Shown here in pieces: positions 1 to 10,383 of a stretch of DNA of 64,000 nucleotides. The stretch is from Zygnema cylindricum (Eukaryota; Streptophyta; Zygnematophyceae; Zygnematales; Zygnemataceae): NCBI GenBank assembly GCA_037447655.1, contig JBBHKE010002638.1, positions 1-64,000 of the forward strand. Reading direction: 5' to 3'. Made by a program: the position numbers and the translations under genes. Numbering within the stretch: the stretch's first letter is position 1; each line of letters starts with the position of its first letter. The notes under the pieces are model-generated. The model was not told the DNA's origin and searched no databases. It saw nothing but the letters and a program-made list of their open reading frames with translations.

Positions 1-1340
1 GGACGTATTCGATGCCCATCACCACCAAGGTTTGGAGGAACACGTTTTTATGGCACCTCCACAACTACAGCTGCCATAACATCTACCCGAATCACTGACG
101 AAACATCTACCCGAATCACTGACGATAGTGAGGATTGGGAGGAAATTGTCATGGAGGGAGAAAAGGGAGGAGCCACATCTTGAGGAACTCCATTGTCAAG
201 GACAATAATAGCAGCAACACCACCAGGAATGGCTGCAAGAAGTCAGACCGAAGGGTTAGAGTATGAAAAAATACACTATAAGGATATTGTTGCTTAACAC
301 TTCATTCTTAAAAGTGTCGTCAAGGGCATTGCCATTCCCTTTATAAAAATCAAATATTTTTCTCAAATTTTGAAGTCACTTGTAAACAAATATAAGAGTG
401 GGTCATTGCACCAGCAGCAACTGGTATAAAATAAGATTTTAGCTTATACTTAGAAGGGAGGAAGTGTGAATGATTATTGCAATGACTTAGGAGCCTTATT
501 TGGGGAACTAAAGAGAGAAGGAAACTCATGGTCTGAGAAATAGAGAGTGAATACGTTGATGATGAAACTACCTAAAGAGTATGAGATTATAATTAATAGA
601 TTACGAGATATAGGTGATAGCAATTGGAATTGGGATGATACAGTGGGGATGATTTTAGTGAAAGAAAATACCACAAAACAAAGGAGAGGAAGTCCTAGTT
701 TGCAAGCACTAACTCCACAATCTGATTAGCCAAATCGTAACGAGCAAAAGAGAATGGATCCTTATCAAAATTTTGGGGGAAGAGGACAAAGAGATGGTAG
801 GATTGATCAACGAGGAGGGAAGCTCCACGAGGTGGATTATTTCACTTCTGCAAGAAACCGGGACATGATATGGCAGATTGTGTCAAACTTGCAGATCTTC
901 GCCTCAAAGGTGGACAAGGAACCTCAAAGGATGGAGGAAAGAAAAAGGCTTTTCTGACTTATGTTCATAAAGGGCAAGAAGAGAAAGCAAACGTACCAAA
1001 AGAAGTGCTTGAGGAGCTCCTCCTTAATCCGGAAACCACTGAGAAGCATGCCGACATTTTAAAGAGACACAAATGTGCTTTTGGAGGTAAGCGGGATCCA
1101 CCGTGGGATGGATGGATCATTGATTCGGGGGCCTCTATGCATATGTGCAAGGATAAGAGGTGGTTAACTAAATTGAGAGAATTCCAAGAGTTAAGGCAGA
1201 GTATGAAGATGGTAGAGTACAAACCAGAAGTCTTGTTAGATTTGTTGATTTAAAAGTTTTAGTTCATGGAAGGCTTTATTTTGTAACATTTCAAATGATC
1301 TTTACATTCCATAGCTCGTAAGAATCTTGTCTCTACAACT
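1..1340 (+). pseudogene. Copia A gag-protease fragment, copy 1
   Basis: Degenerate Gag and protease of a Ty1/copia element; the left part lies outside the window. The first 60 bases encode a Gag box (CPSPPRFGG-like) that matches the P-G-F-G-G box of M and E. A CCHC zinc knuckle lies near 840-880, but its first Cys has become Phe (TGT to TTT), leaving F-H-F-C...H...C. The protease motif DSGASMHMC lies near 1122-1150. Frameshifts and stops break the frame; several are 1-base indels relative to the second copy at 3494, for example in runs of G near 1180 and 1268. No integrase or RT follows: the sequence passes into an old LTR. Family assignment is firm; function is lost. Confidence 0.85.
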
Positions 1341-1429
1341 GTATGAGATGACAAAGAGTTTGAAACAGAACTATTAAAAATAGGAAAAATATAATTCGTA
1401 TCTTATTTGTGCTTAGGATGAGACAGGAC

Positions 1430-2063
1430 AAAAAAAGAATTTGTATCTTGCTTGTATTTCTAAGGGCTGAGACAGGATAGAAACTTCAGAGGAAAGGAAG
1501 CCATGGCTATCTATGAAGCCAACGCTAAGGGTAAGAGAGATAGAATGGGTCACTTCCAAAAACTCTGTCTCAATATAGATTTAGACCTAGGTCTACGGAT
1601 CCAATATAGCCGTCTGCCTTATCTGCTAAAGCATTTACGAAGCGATGTTCACAAACGATTTCAAAAACACTTAAATTGTGTTTAATTTGGGGACGGACAT
1701 TCAACCGACGGAGTACCACAACCGCAAAGAACATTTTGCGCGGCAACAAATTGGATCGACAACATTTTTCGGGAAATAATGAAATGAATGGTTCACGTAA
1801 TCGCTAACGACCTCGAATGGCTCTTTTGGCGGCTACGCCAACATAGCCACAAATTGACACGTGAGAGGACGCCAAAGGTTGGGGGAGGAGGACATAATAG
1901 GTCTATGGCGTCGGACATAGATGGTACACCACTTTAAGTAGTGTCATACAGTTGTTGTACAATTTTTGTGGCGGCTAGTAGTTTTTGTACATAGCTCCCG
2001 GTACTTTAATGTCCTCTCTTTAGCTGAGGGTTTAGTAAGCACACTTTGAGAGTAGGTAGTTTA
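1430..2063 (+). repeat. Old copia LTR relic (A), copy 1
   Basis: No ORF of note. The order of landmarks matches the main copia LTR family: a GAAGCCATGGCT block near 1497, a divergent GCCG/TTTGGCGG stretch near 1806-1850, a G-box (GACACGTG) near 1858, and paired GTAC-rich arms near 1925-1995. Its start is not definable. A B-family LTR was inserted at 2064, behind the putative target sequence GTTTA (2059-2063). Confidence 0.6.
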
Positions 2064-2983
2064 TGTTTTCTATGCCGTAGGAACACTAACTGCCGCTAAA
2101 TCACAAGCCATCACAAAACCAAAAGGGGAAGCACTTAAGATACCATTTTTGACCCAATGCATAAAGCATTCAATAAAGCCAAACGGCCTCAAACCACACT
2201 AATGTGCAGTTTACCGCGTGTGTTGACAATTCACAAATTTTTAAGCAAAACGATCAACTGAACCAAAAGGTATAGGCTAAAAAATATCTCTTAAAATGCA
2301 CAAATGTGCCCTTTTGAAATCTTATACAAGGAATACAAAAACACTAAGTCCTATAATATATACAAATAAATTCTACTACTATATGTCTAGCCAATCAAAA
2401 CACTGTAAAGTATGTTACGGTACAGTACTGTCTAACTGTACTCAAATGAAATATGACTAGGTACTTGATGTACGCTAAGTTAATCAACAGTGAGTCTACT
2501 GTTCTGTACAAACAAACAAACCCTAGTTGTCTACGAATGACTAATAGTGTTCTGTACAAACGGACAAACCCTAATTGTTCACAAATGACTAATACTAACT
2601 GTACAGACAAATAAACAAATACACGTGAAGACACTCCTGTTACAATAAAGTTTGCACCGATAATGAAACTTGTACGCGATGAGATTCGCCGCGTCATAGT
2701 GGTCCACTTGAAGATTTTGTAACCTCTATGTCGGTCCGATCTTGTGTATCGGACGGTACGGCATAAGTAGTATGTTGCACGCCACTCCATAATTTCCATA
2801 TCACATAACAATCGTCCGATAAAGGACTTCTTGTAAATCTTGTCACGGGGTACGTCTTTTCACAAAACATACTGTAGTGACGTCTTTATACTAATTTTGC
2901 TATAAAGAATCAAATAACAACTCTGAAAATATTTCTAAGTCTTAAGGCTTCCTCTCACAAAATATAGAGAGGACTAAAGCTTT
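2064..2983 (-). repeat. B-family LTR, duplicated partial copy
   Basis: Matches 4583-5502 almost base for base. Read on the minus strand it lacks the first ~11 bases (TGTTGATTTTG) and ends ...AAAACA at 2064. The 138-codon open frame inside it on the minus strand (2395-2811) is present in both copies. It shows no known domain, so I treat it as LTR sequence. Confidence 0.85.
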
Positions 2984-3493
2984 TATAACCAACAGGGAAT
3001 AGAGGCATTGGCAGAAGTAAAAGTTTGGGAATGAGATGTTGTGGAATGGATAAGGGGAAGAGAGGTTTAGTTAGATATAGAATGGTGGGATCGAGATATT
3101 GTGGAATTAATAGGGGGAAAAAATGCATTGGTAAAAGTAAAAGTTTGGGAAGGAGGAGATGTTGTGGAATGGATAGGGGGAAGAGAGGCATCTGTAGATG
3201 TAGAATGGTTAGAAGGAGATGTTGTAGAAAGAATAGAGGGATGAAGGCAACGATAGATGTAGAATGGCTAGAAGGAGATGTTGTAGAAAGAATAGGGGGA
3301 AGAGAGGCATCGGTAGATATAGAATGGTGGGAAAGAGATGTTGTGGAATCGATAGGGGGAAGAGAGGCATCGGTAGATGTACAATGGTGGGAAACACATG
3401 TTGTAGAAAGAATAGGGTGGAAAGGGACACTAGTAAATGTATGGCGTTGAGGAAATGAAGGTGTTGGTTGGGTAGAAGACATGGGTGCAAAAG
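2984..3493. repeat. Minisatellite of ~60-bp units between the duplicated blocks
   Basis: About seven tandem units span roughly 3000-3440. Anchor GATGTTGT-like words start at 3035, 3095, 3158, 3218, 3277, 3337 and 3397, giving spacings of 60, 63, 60, 59, 60 and 60. Read on the plus strand each unit encodes a 20-residue repeat (GREASVDVEWWE-like), but the 63- and 59-base steps shift the frame. The minus strand is also open throughout. Because the period is a multiple of three, long open frames are expected and do not prove coding. No similar sequence was seen elsewhere in the window. Confidence 0.9.
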
Positions 3494-3838
3494 GGGCAAG
3501 AAGAGAAAGCAAACGTACCAAAAGAAGTGCTTGAGGAGCTCCTCCTTAATCCGGAAACCACTGAGAAGCATGCCGACATTTTAAAGAGACACAAATGTGC
3601 TTTTGGAGGTAAGCGGGATCCACCGTGGGATGGATGGATCATTGATTCGGGGGCCTCTATGCATATGTGCAAGGATAAGAGGTGGTTAACTAAATTGAGG
3701 AGAATTCCAAGAGTTAAGGCAGAGTATGAAGATGGTAGAGTACAAACCAGAAGTCTTGTTAGATTTGTTGATTTAAAAGTTTTAGTTCATGGGAAGGCTT
3801 ATTTTGTAACATTCTCAAATGATCTTTACATTCCATAG
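3485..3838 (+). pseudogene. Copia A protease fragment, copy 2
   Basis: Open frame of 117 codons covering the region after the zinc knuckle and the aspartic protease. DSGASMHMC is present, followed by a typical copia protease tail with a V-D-L-K-V-L-V-H-G-K segment and an ...LYIP end. The first seven codons come from the minisatellite side, so the true Gag is missing. The frame ends where related elements continue with ...LNKNLIS. It is a truncated Gag-Pol and cannot act alone. Confidence 0.8.
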
Positions 3839-5502
3839 CTCAGTAAGAATCTTGTCTCTACAACTGTACGAGATGACAAAGAGTTTGAAACAGGAACTAT
3901 TAAAAATAGGAAAAATATAATTCGTATCTTATTTGTGTTTCTTAGGGATGAGACAGGACAAAAAAAAAGAATTTGTATCTTGCTTGTATTTCTAAGGGCT
4001 GAGACAGGATAGAAACTTCAGAGGAAAGGAAGCCATGGCTATCTATGAAGCCAACGCTAAGGGTAAGAGAGATAGAATGGGTCACTTCCAAAAACTCTGT
4101 CTCAATATAGATTTAGACCTAGGTCTACGGATCCAATATAGCCGTCTGCCTTATCTGCTAAAGCATTTACGAAGCGATGTTCACAAACGATTTCAAAAAC
4201 ACTTAAATTGTGTTTAATTTGGGGACGGACATTCAACCGACGGAGTACCACAACCGCAAAGAACATTTTGCGCGGCAACAAATTGGATCGACAACATTTT
4301 TCGGGAAATAATGAAATGAATGGTTCACGTAATCGCTAACGACCTCGAATGGCTCTTTTGGCGGCTACGCCAACATAGCCACAAATTGACACGTGAGAGG
4401 ACGCCAAAGGTTGGGGGAGGAGGACATAATAGGTCTATGGCGTCGGACATAGATGGTACACCACTTTAAGTAGTGTCATACAGTTGTTGTACAATTTTTG
4501 TGGCGGCTAGTAGTTTTTGTACATAGCTCCCGGTCTCTTTAGCTGAGGGTTTAGTAAGCACACTTTGAGAGTAGGTAGTTTATGTTTTCTATGCCGTAGG
4601 AACACTAACTGCCGCTAAATCACAAGCCATCACAAAACCAAAAGGGGAAGCACTTAAGATACCATTTTTGACCCAATGCATAAAGCATTCAATAAAGCCA
4701 AACGGCCTCAAACCACACTAATGTGCAGTTTACCGCGTGTGTTGACAATTCACAAATTTTTAAGCAAAACGATCAACTGAACCAAAAGGTATAGGCTAAA
4801 AAATATCTCTTAAAATGCACAAATGTGCCCTTTTGAAATCTTATACAAGGAATACAAAAACACTAAGTCCTATAATATATACAAATAAATTCTACTACTA
4901 TATGTCTAGCCAATCAAAACACTGTAAAGTATGTTACGGTACAGTACTGTCTAACTGTACTCAAATGAAATATGACTAGGTACTTGATGTACGCTAAGTT
5001 AATCAACAGTGAGTCTACTGTTCTGTACAAACAAACAAACCCTAGTTGTCTACGAATGACTAATAGTGTTCTGTACAAACGGACAAACCCTAATTGTTCA
5101 CAAATGACTAATACTAACTGTACAGACAAATAAACAAATACACGTGAAGACACTCCTGTTACAATAAAGTTTGCACCGATAATGAAACTTGTACGCGATG
5201 AGATTCGCCGCGTCATAGTGGTCCACTTGAAGATTTTGTAACCTCTATGTCGGTCCGATCTTGTGTATCGGACGGTACGGCATAAGTAGTATGTTGCACG
5301 CCACTCCATAATTTCCATATCACATAACAATCGTCCGATAAAGGACTTCTTGTAAATCTTGTCACGGGGTACGTCTTTTCACAAAACATACTGTAGTGAC
5401 GTCTTTATACTAATTTTGCTATAAAGAATCAAATAACAACTCTGAAAATATTTCTAAGTCTTAAGGCTTCCTCTCACAAAATATAGAGAGGACTAAAGCT
5501 TT
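3494..5502. repeat. Direct duplication, right copy (~2.0 kb)
   Basis: Second copy of 972-2983, offset by about 2,520 bases. It is the less damaged copy: the A protease frame stays open from 3485 to 3838, where the left copy has several 1-base losses. It runs without a break into the PPT and internal part of B, so this is the copy in its original context. Confidence 0.93.
3950..4582 (+). repeat. Old copia LTR relic (A), copy 2
   Basis: Same content as 1430-2063 apart from the missing 14 bases. Its right end is the insertion point of B; GTTTA at 4578-4582 is the likely target sequence. I see no gene in it. Confidence 0.6.
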
Positions 5503-5513
5503 CAAAATCAACA
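4583..5513 (-). repeat. B 3' LTR
   Basis: Starts (minus strand) TGTTGATTTTGAAAGC at 5513 directly after the PPT and ends ...TAGAAAACA at 4583, about 931 bases. It aligns with the 5' LTR at 7642-8124 over the shared part. The 2-kb duplication to its left copied most of it. Confidence 0.85.
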
Positions 5514-5657
5514 CTCCCCTAAAGCTTTGGACTCTCTTAACCACTTAATCCATAAGCGTCTCTACACCAATGTAACCAGACTACAACCACCTAAATACTT
5601 TGAGCCTTCTACCGCCGAATTATAGTATGACTTTTTTCGATATTTGAATACTCACGC

Positions 5658-6362
5658 TTAAAACTTTCCGATTTTTGCATACTCATGCTCAAACCTCCTA
5701 TGGCTGCTGTAATAACGTCTTATGTTATTGATATAGTAAATTAGACTCAAAAAATTGTGTCTATTGGGAATCCTTACCATAAATTTTGACTCCCCCAACT
5801 CTAAACTATCTTTTATAATGTTGTCAAAGTTTGTCTCTCTGTCTTCTAATTTTTTTCTGAATTTTGTAAAAGTAGAAATTCCCTTTTCATCCATCATTTC
5901 AAAACTTTCTAGCATATTTTTTATTGCCTTTTTCCTTGTCAACCTGATGACCTTTTTACTCTTAACTCTTTCTACTTGTATTTCAAGGATATTCTTAGTC
6001 TTCTTTAAATTTTGCATTATGCACTTGTATTTTAATACTGTCTTAATATTGGTGACTTCCTCAATGGTCTTTTGTATAACTAGTAGGTCAATAGCTTTCC
6101 GATCTGGTGAAAGTTCCACAAATTCCTAAGTTGGGGCCTCCAAAATAGGCGTAATCGTAGGATTTGTTGTCGTTATTCGTTGCTCTTTTTCGTGTTCTAA
6201 AAATACCTTTTGAAAAGTAAGAGGCTCCCCTTGGTAAGCAAATCGTACATGATGGTTTCTAATAGCATTTCCCCAGTTAATTCTCCATCTCGCCCCCAGA
6301 AATCGTGTGGTTGGAGGTGAAGGTTGGGTTTGACTATCAAATATTGGTCTTTGCGCTTGCGG
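5658..6362 (-). pseudogene. B reverse transcriptase remnant
   Basis: Minus-strand frame 6119-5658 matches the C-terminal part of copia RT: ELSPDRKAID (start of the RT domain) jumps straight to ILEIQVERVKSKK and an NMLESFEM-like segment. The polymerase core with its catalytic D-D pair is therefore deleted. The tail has a degraded S-L-I-Y-Y segment. Upstream, a W of the usual T-W-E-L-V box is a stop near 6127. RNase H is reduced to a short end before the PPT. Dead. Confidence 0.8.
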
Positions 6363-6556
6363 CGGTTCACTGGTGCTTAATAATCTTGGTCTAGCGACAA
6401 GAGGGTCTCGTCGCTGGTCTAATGACAAAACACACATGTCGTTACTTCTATTACATTCTCGGTTCACTGGTGCTTGATAATCTTGGTCTAGCGACAAGAG
6501 GGTCTTGTCGCTGGTCCAACGACAAAACACGCATGTCGTTACTTCTATTACATTCT
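6363..6556. repeat. Two ~97-bp tandem units with a GCGACAAGA palindrome
   Basis: Units 6363-6459 and 6460-6556 differ at a few bases. Each contains an imperfect hairpin, AGCGACAAGAGGGTCTTGTCGCT-like in two arms of about 10 bases around a GGG loop. They sit exactly where integrase and the linker should be in B. Related AGCGACGA words fill the LTR of D. Confidence 0.85.
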
Positions 6557-7640
6557 CTTATGCCCGTCTTCAAAAATTTAGCGTCACATCATATCGTCCT
6601 TGGTTCATCGATGTCGTTGTTTCGCTGCTACTTTTTGTTTTTCCTTCGGAGCAATTTTACTTCCTCATTGCTTATTTCTTTGCCTTCTATGTTACCTTCT
6701 TTGCAAAAATTTATTATACCTTATTTGACTATTCTGCCAAGACTCTCAGAATGCACATGACTAAGTCTTTTAAAGTACATTTCAATTTCTGCCACACTTG
6801 TTGTATACAATGCATATTTTTGATTCATTATAGCAAGATTTATCCTATGCATTCGGTTTGGACCTCTTGTACCTGTACCAGCTTCTGGATCTTGTTTGCT
6901 AACTATTTAATTTCCATTTTTCATAAGTACTTCAAATCCTTTCCTCTCTGCAAGAGAAGTAGAAAATATTTTTTTCCAAAATTCTGGAGCATAAAAAACG
7001 TCATAGAGTGTCCTTTTAGTTGGGATGCCGTCAATGTTCACCATAAGTGTTGCCTTGACTTTTGTGTTGCATGTAATGTATCGTCCGTCCGCATAATAGA
7101 TGTTTCTCGAAAGAATGGTTTGTAGTTTATCAATTAATTCCCGATTTTAACACATGTGTTGAGATGTGCCCATTTCCATTATCCAACCTGAATCTCTTTC
7201 CCCTGTGGTCGTGTTCCAGTGTGCAAAAATGATCTTTTCATTCGTTTCCTGAAAACTTTTGACTTCTTCTTCCATTTTCATCGTTTTTGAGGAGATAACA
7301 TAAATTTTAGTAGGGTTAAAAAACTTTGGTTTTCGTAAATACCAACAAGGACGAAAGATTCCAATTTCAACAACCTTTTTATATTTTGGACAATTTTTGT
7401 AGCCATGTCCTTTTTAATTACAATAATAACATGCCCCATTGCAAGCTCTTTTGAAATGAAAATTTTGATGATGTGAAGACACTACAAATTTTTCTTCTTC
7501 TAGCCGGCATCCGATTCGGTTAGAATTCCATCCATGACATCTATAAGGTTAATCTTTATAATATAAAACTCCACCTTATCTGCCCAATAGATATATTTTG
7601 TGTTGTCAAATATGGGCTACCTTGAGGGAGGGCCAGTAAC
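6557..7640 (-). pseudogene. B gag, protease and pre-integrase remnant
   Basis: Read from 7640 down on the minus strand. The Gag start continues from the LTR (Q-V-T-G-P-P-S-R, stop, P-I-F-D-N) and has a Y-I-Y-W box. A CCHC knuckle (CYYCN, stop, KGHGYKNC) lies near 7388-7432. The protease is IMEMGTSQHMC instead of IDSGAS, so the catalytic Asp is lost. A protease tail with GFEVL and a GTRGPN box and a pre-integrase K-R-L-S-H-V-H box follow. The 206-codon plus-strand frame at 6505-7125 is the antisense shadow of this coding relic. Much of Gag is missing. Confidence 0.8.
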
Positions 7641-7641
7641 T

Positions 7642-8124
7642 TGTTGTGCTATGACAACCATAGTAGTACTAACTGCTGCTAAATCACAAGCCATCACATA
7701 ACCAAAAGGAGAAACACTCAAGATACCAACTTTGACCCAGTGCATAAAGCAGTCAATAAAGCCAAATGGCCTCAAACCACAACAAAGTCAAGTTTACCGC
7801 GTGGGCTGACAACTCACAAATTTTCAAGCAAACCGCTCAATTGAACAAAGAGATACAGCCCAAAGAATATCTCTTAAAATGCACAAATGTGCCTTTTGAA
7901 ACCTTATACAAGGAATACATCAAAAACAATAAGTCCTAGAATTAATACAAATAAATTCTACTACTATCTATCTAGTCAATTACAACATTGTGAAATATAC
8001 TACAATTTTTGGTGATCGTGCTCTAATGAAACCTGACTAGGTACTTGATGTAGGCTAAGTTAATCAACAGTGCGTCTACTATTCCTTATAAATGGACAAA
8101 CAATAATTGTCTTTGAATGACTAA
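7642..8124 (-). repeat. B 5' LTR, truncated by M
   Basis: Minus-strand LTR end ...CATAGCACAACA at 7642, next to a degenerate PBS (AAGTTACTGGCCC, 7629-7641). It aligns with 4583-5065 of the 3' LTR and stops at 8124, where the M 5' LTR begins. The outer ~450 bases are gone. An in-frame ATG 18 bases before the LTR end (M-V-V-I-A-Q) opens the gag frame inside the LTR. Confidence 0.82.
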
Positions 8125-9354
8125 TGATGATATTTGTGTATTTTCTAGGTCTGAATTTATTTTATGTGTATGTCAGATGGTCTTCAAAAGTCATCCATAC
8201 TTGTTGTAGTCACTAGAAGACAAGATAGCCATGGTTGCCGCCATAGTCAGAAAGTAAGATTACCAAAATGTTGGACTTAATCGGATTTGATCCTATGTCT
8301 TTCAGTTACATGACGTATAGAATAGCTGGGCGCTTTATCCCTTAGGTCTTAATGAAACGATATATTAATTTTCTTTGATAATTAATTAAAGTGTGACGTT
8401 ATAAAGTAGAAGACATCTTACAAAAATATTGCCAATGTCAAAATTTGAACCTGCGTTTGTGACTGCTACATAAGCATGCGCCTTATCCACTAAAATGTTG
8501 ACCAAACAATACTATGATATGTTCAAAACGTATGGAAACACGCTTTTAATCTACATACTCCATTTTGCGGATTACGAAACGAAGCGACGCAGAGATTCAA
8601 CGGTCAACATGGAACGATGAAAGTCGAATCTCAACGTTAAATATTATTCAGCGCGCCGACAGATCAAACAGCCGACATTGATCGCCGAATTTCAAACGCA
8701 CGGCACGCGTGACTACCGCCATGCCGGAAATGTTTTCTGGCAGTACTTCACGGAAATAAAGGAAAATGACACGTGACACCATCCTATATGATGTCAGAGA
8801 AGAAAGGGACAGAATGGCGACGACTTATTTGCCACGTGGCAGACCGAGAGTGGTGCCGCATAATTCCGTACATAAAGTACGGCGGCTATCGTACTTTATA
8901 TGTACATTATATAGTGTATGATAATTTGAGTAGGTTCTTAGTACTTATACATTTTTGGAAGCCCTCTCTCCCAAAGGCATTCTGTATAAATTCGATGTCT
9001 TTAAACAACCATAACTTAATGCTCACTAGAGTTAATTCAGTGATTCTTTTTGATGCGGACTCACGGGAGTCTAGGCTACACAAGGGTGTATTTGGTTAGA
9101 GTTTTTTCTTGCCAAGGTGACTGAATTTATTATGGAAAGTCAAAGTGGGTGAATGTGTCCACATCTCATATTCTAACATTACATTCTGTGGTGGAACTGA
9201 GCACACAAAAAGTCTTATTTCTCAAGGGTGAAGTCGTATTGGGGTTTTGATTGTCAGGGGGTCAGTCATTTGGGTTTATATAAACTTGAGTCGGCACTAT
9301 CTAGATAAGCTCTTTAGATCTGCAAATTCTGTGGGGAATGGATTCATAAAATTT
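8125..9354 (+). repeat. M 5' LTR
   Basis: Starts TGATGATATTTG (3' LTR: TGTTGATATTTG) and ends ...CATAAAATTT; the terminal CA present in the 3' LTR is missing. It contains the family landmarks: G-boxes (GACACGTG, CCACGTGG) near 8770 and 8832, paired GTAC-rich arms near 8866-8910, and the CTTTTTGAT...GGGAGTC block near 9046-9072. Confidence 0.85.
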
Positions 9355-10383
9355 GGTTATGAGCCAACCATAAAGGGTACCTATGTTTGATGGAACAGAC
9401 TTCACTTATTGGGAGTTTACGATGGAGGGATTTCTTTTCGAAAAACACCTAAATGGAATTATTTTAGGACAAGTGAGGTGTCCGCCACCAGGCTTTGGTG
9501 GAACTCACTATGGAGATTCATCTGGGGCTTTCAAGAAAACTAGCCGGAGATCAAATGCAACTGAAGGTGAAAGAAAAATCATTGACATGGAAGAGGGAAA
9601 ATTGGAGAAGGGAAAAGGAATACCTATGATGAGGGGAGCTAGGCTCTCGGCTACGGTTCCATTTGTAGGGATTATAACTGAACCAAAAACTGAAGAATAT
9701 AATAGAAATATTTGGGAGTATAAAAGCACTATAGCAAAACATCTCATACTTAGATACGTGTCTATGTCCATAGCTATCACTCTTTTAAATCTAACCAAGT
9801 CTTCATAAATCTGGGAAACACTAAGTCAGATCTATAAGAGAGAGACTATACAGAGGCAGCAGTTAGTAAAACATGAAATAGAGGCCTATGTATATAAAGG
9901 CGGTAGCATGATAGAGTTTTGCAATGACATTGTTGCGTTATATGTTGAGCTAGCTAGTGCAGGGTATGTAGAATCTGAGGAGAGAAAGATCAACACACTG
10001 ATCATGAAATTCCCACATGAGTACGAAAACATCATTAACCGTATGCAAGAAATGGATAGCTCCTCATGGACATGGAGCATTACCATGTGGATGATTCTTG
10101 TGAGGGAAAGCACTTTGGAGCTTCATAGGGGAACTGACAAGGTGAATGCATTGAAAGTTGCTGGAGAGTGGCGGAAGAGTAATGAGAGGAATGGTGGTGA
10201 CGGGCGGAAGCGAGATGAGAGGTATGATGGCGGAAGAGTAATGAGAGGAATGGTGGTGACGGGCGGAAGCGTGATGAGAGGTATGATGATGATTGGCGGA
10301 AGCGTGATGAGAGGAAGAAAGACAAGGGTAAACCTTATCAAAACTTTGGTGGAAGGAGAGGGAGAGGAAAAAAAAAGGGACCT
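9355..10383 (+). pseudogene. M gag
   Basis: The frame from the PBS ATG stops after four codons and resumes with R-V-P-M-F-D-G-T and the Y-W box at ~9385. Frame 9383-9808 holds a Gag N-terminus with a CPPPGFGG box. Frame 9908-10387 holds the Gag helical domain (F-C-N-D-I-V-A-L-Y-V-E-L...) and a basic stretch. An internal ~58-base direct repeat near 10170-10285 encodes R-N-G-G-D-G-R-K-R units. Stops near 9806 and a frame change separate the two parts. Gag forms the virus-like particle; here it is interrupted but extensive. Confidence 0.8.

Larger units (their letters stand above)
972..2983. repeat. Direct duplication, left copy (~2.0 kb)
   Basis: This block is repeated at 3494-5502 in the same orientation. 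It holds the A protease fragment, the A LTR relic and most of a B-family LTR. The copies are nearly identical. The left one has a 14-base segment near 2005-2018 that the right one lacks, and small indels concentrated in short homopolymers of the first 450 bases. The left copy ends one B-LTR terminus short (the TGTTGA end is missing). Confidence 0.93.
4583..8124 (-). mobile_element. Copia B, internally deleted, J family
   Basis: A minus-strand Ty1/copia element. The 3' LTR is 4583-5513, PPT-like CTCCCCTAAAG lies at 5514-5524, and the 5' LTR starts at 7642 and is cut at 8124 by M. Between them are Gag/protease/pre-integrase relics and a short RT relic. Integrase and most of RT and RNase H are absent. 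Its LTR ends (TGTTG...CAACA) and its protease-to-pre-integrase text (STS.AE.KGFE, then GTRGPN) match J at 62-63 kb, so both belong to one family. Confidence 0.85.

Noticed and set aside
2395-2811. 138-codon minus-strand frame, repeated at 4914-5330
   Set aside because: It lies wholly in the B LTR, has no known domain, and is duplicated only because the LTR is duplicated.
3000-3440. CRISPR array
   Set aside because: Units are contiguous 60-bp tandem repeats without unique spacers; the context is a plant-like retrotransposon region.
6505-7125. 206-codon plus-strand open frame
   Set aside because: It is antisense to the B protease/pre-integrase relic, whose motifs (QHMC, GTRGPN, K-R-L-S-H-V-H) are clear on the minus strand.
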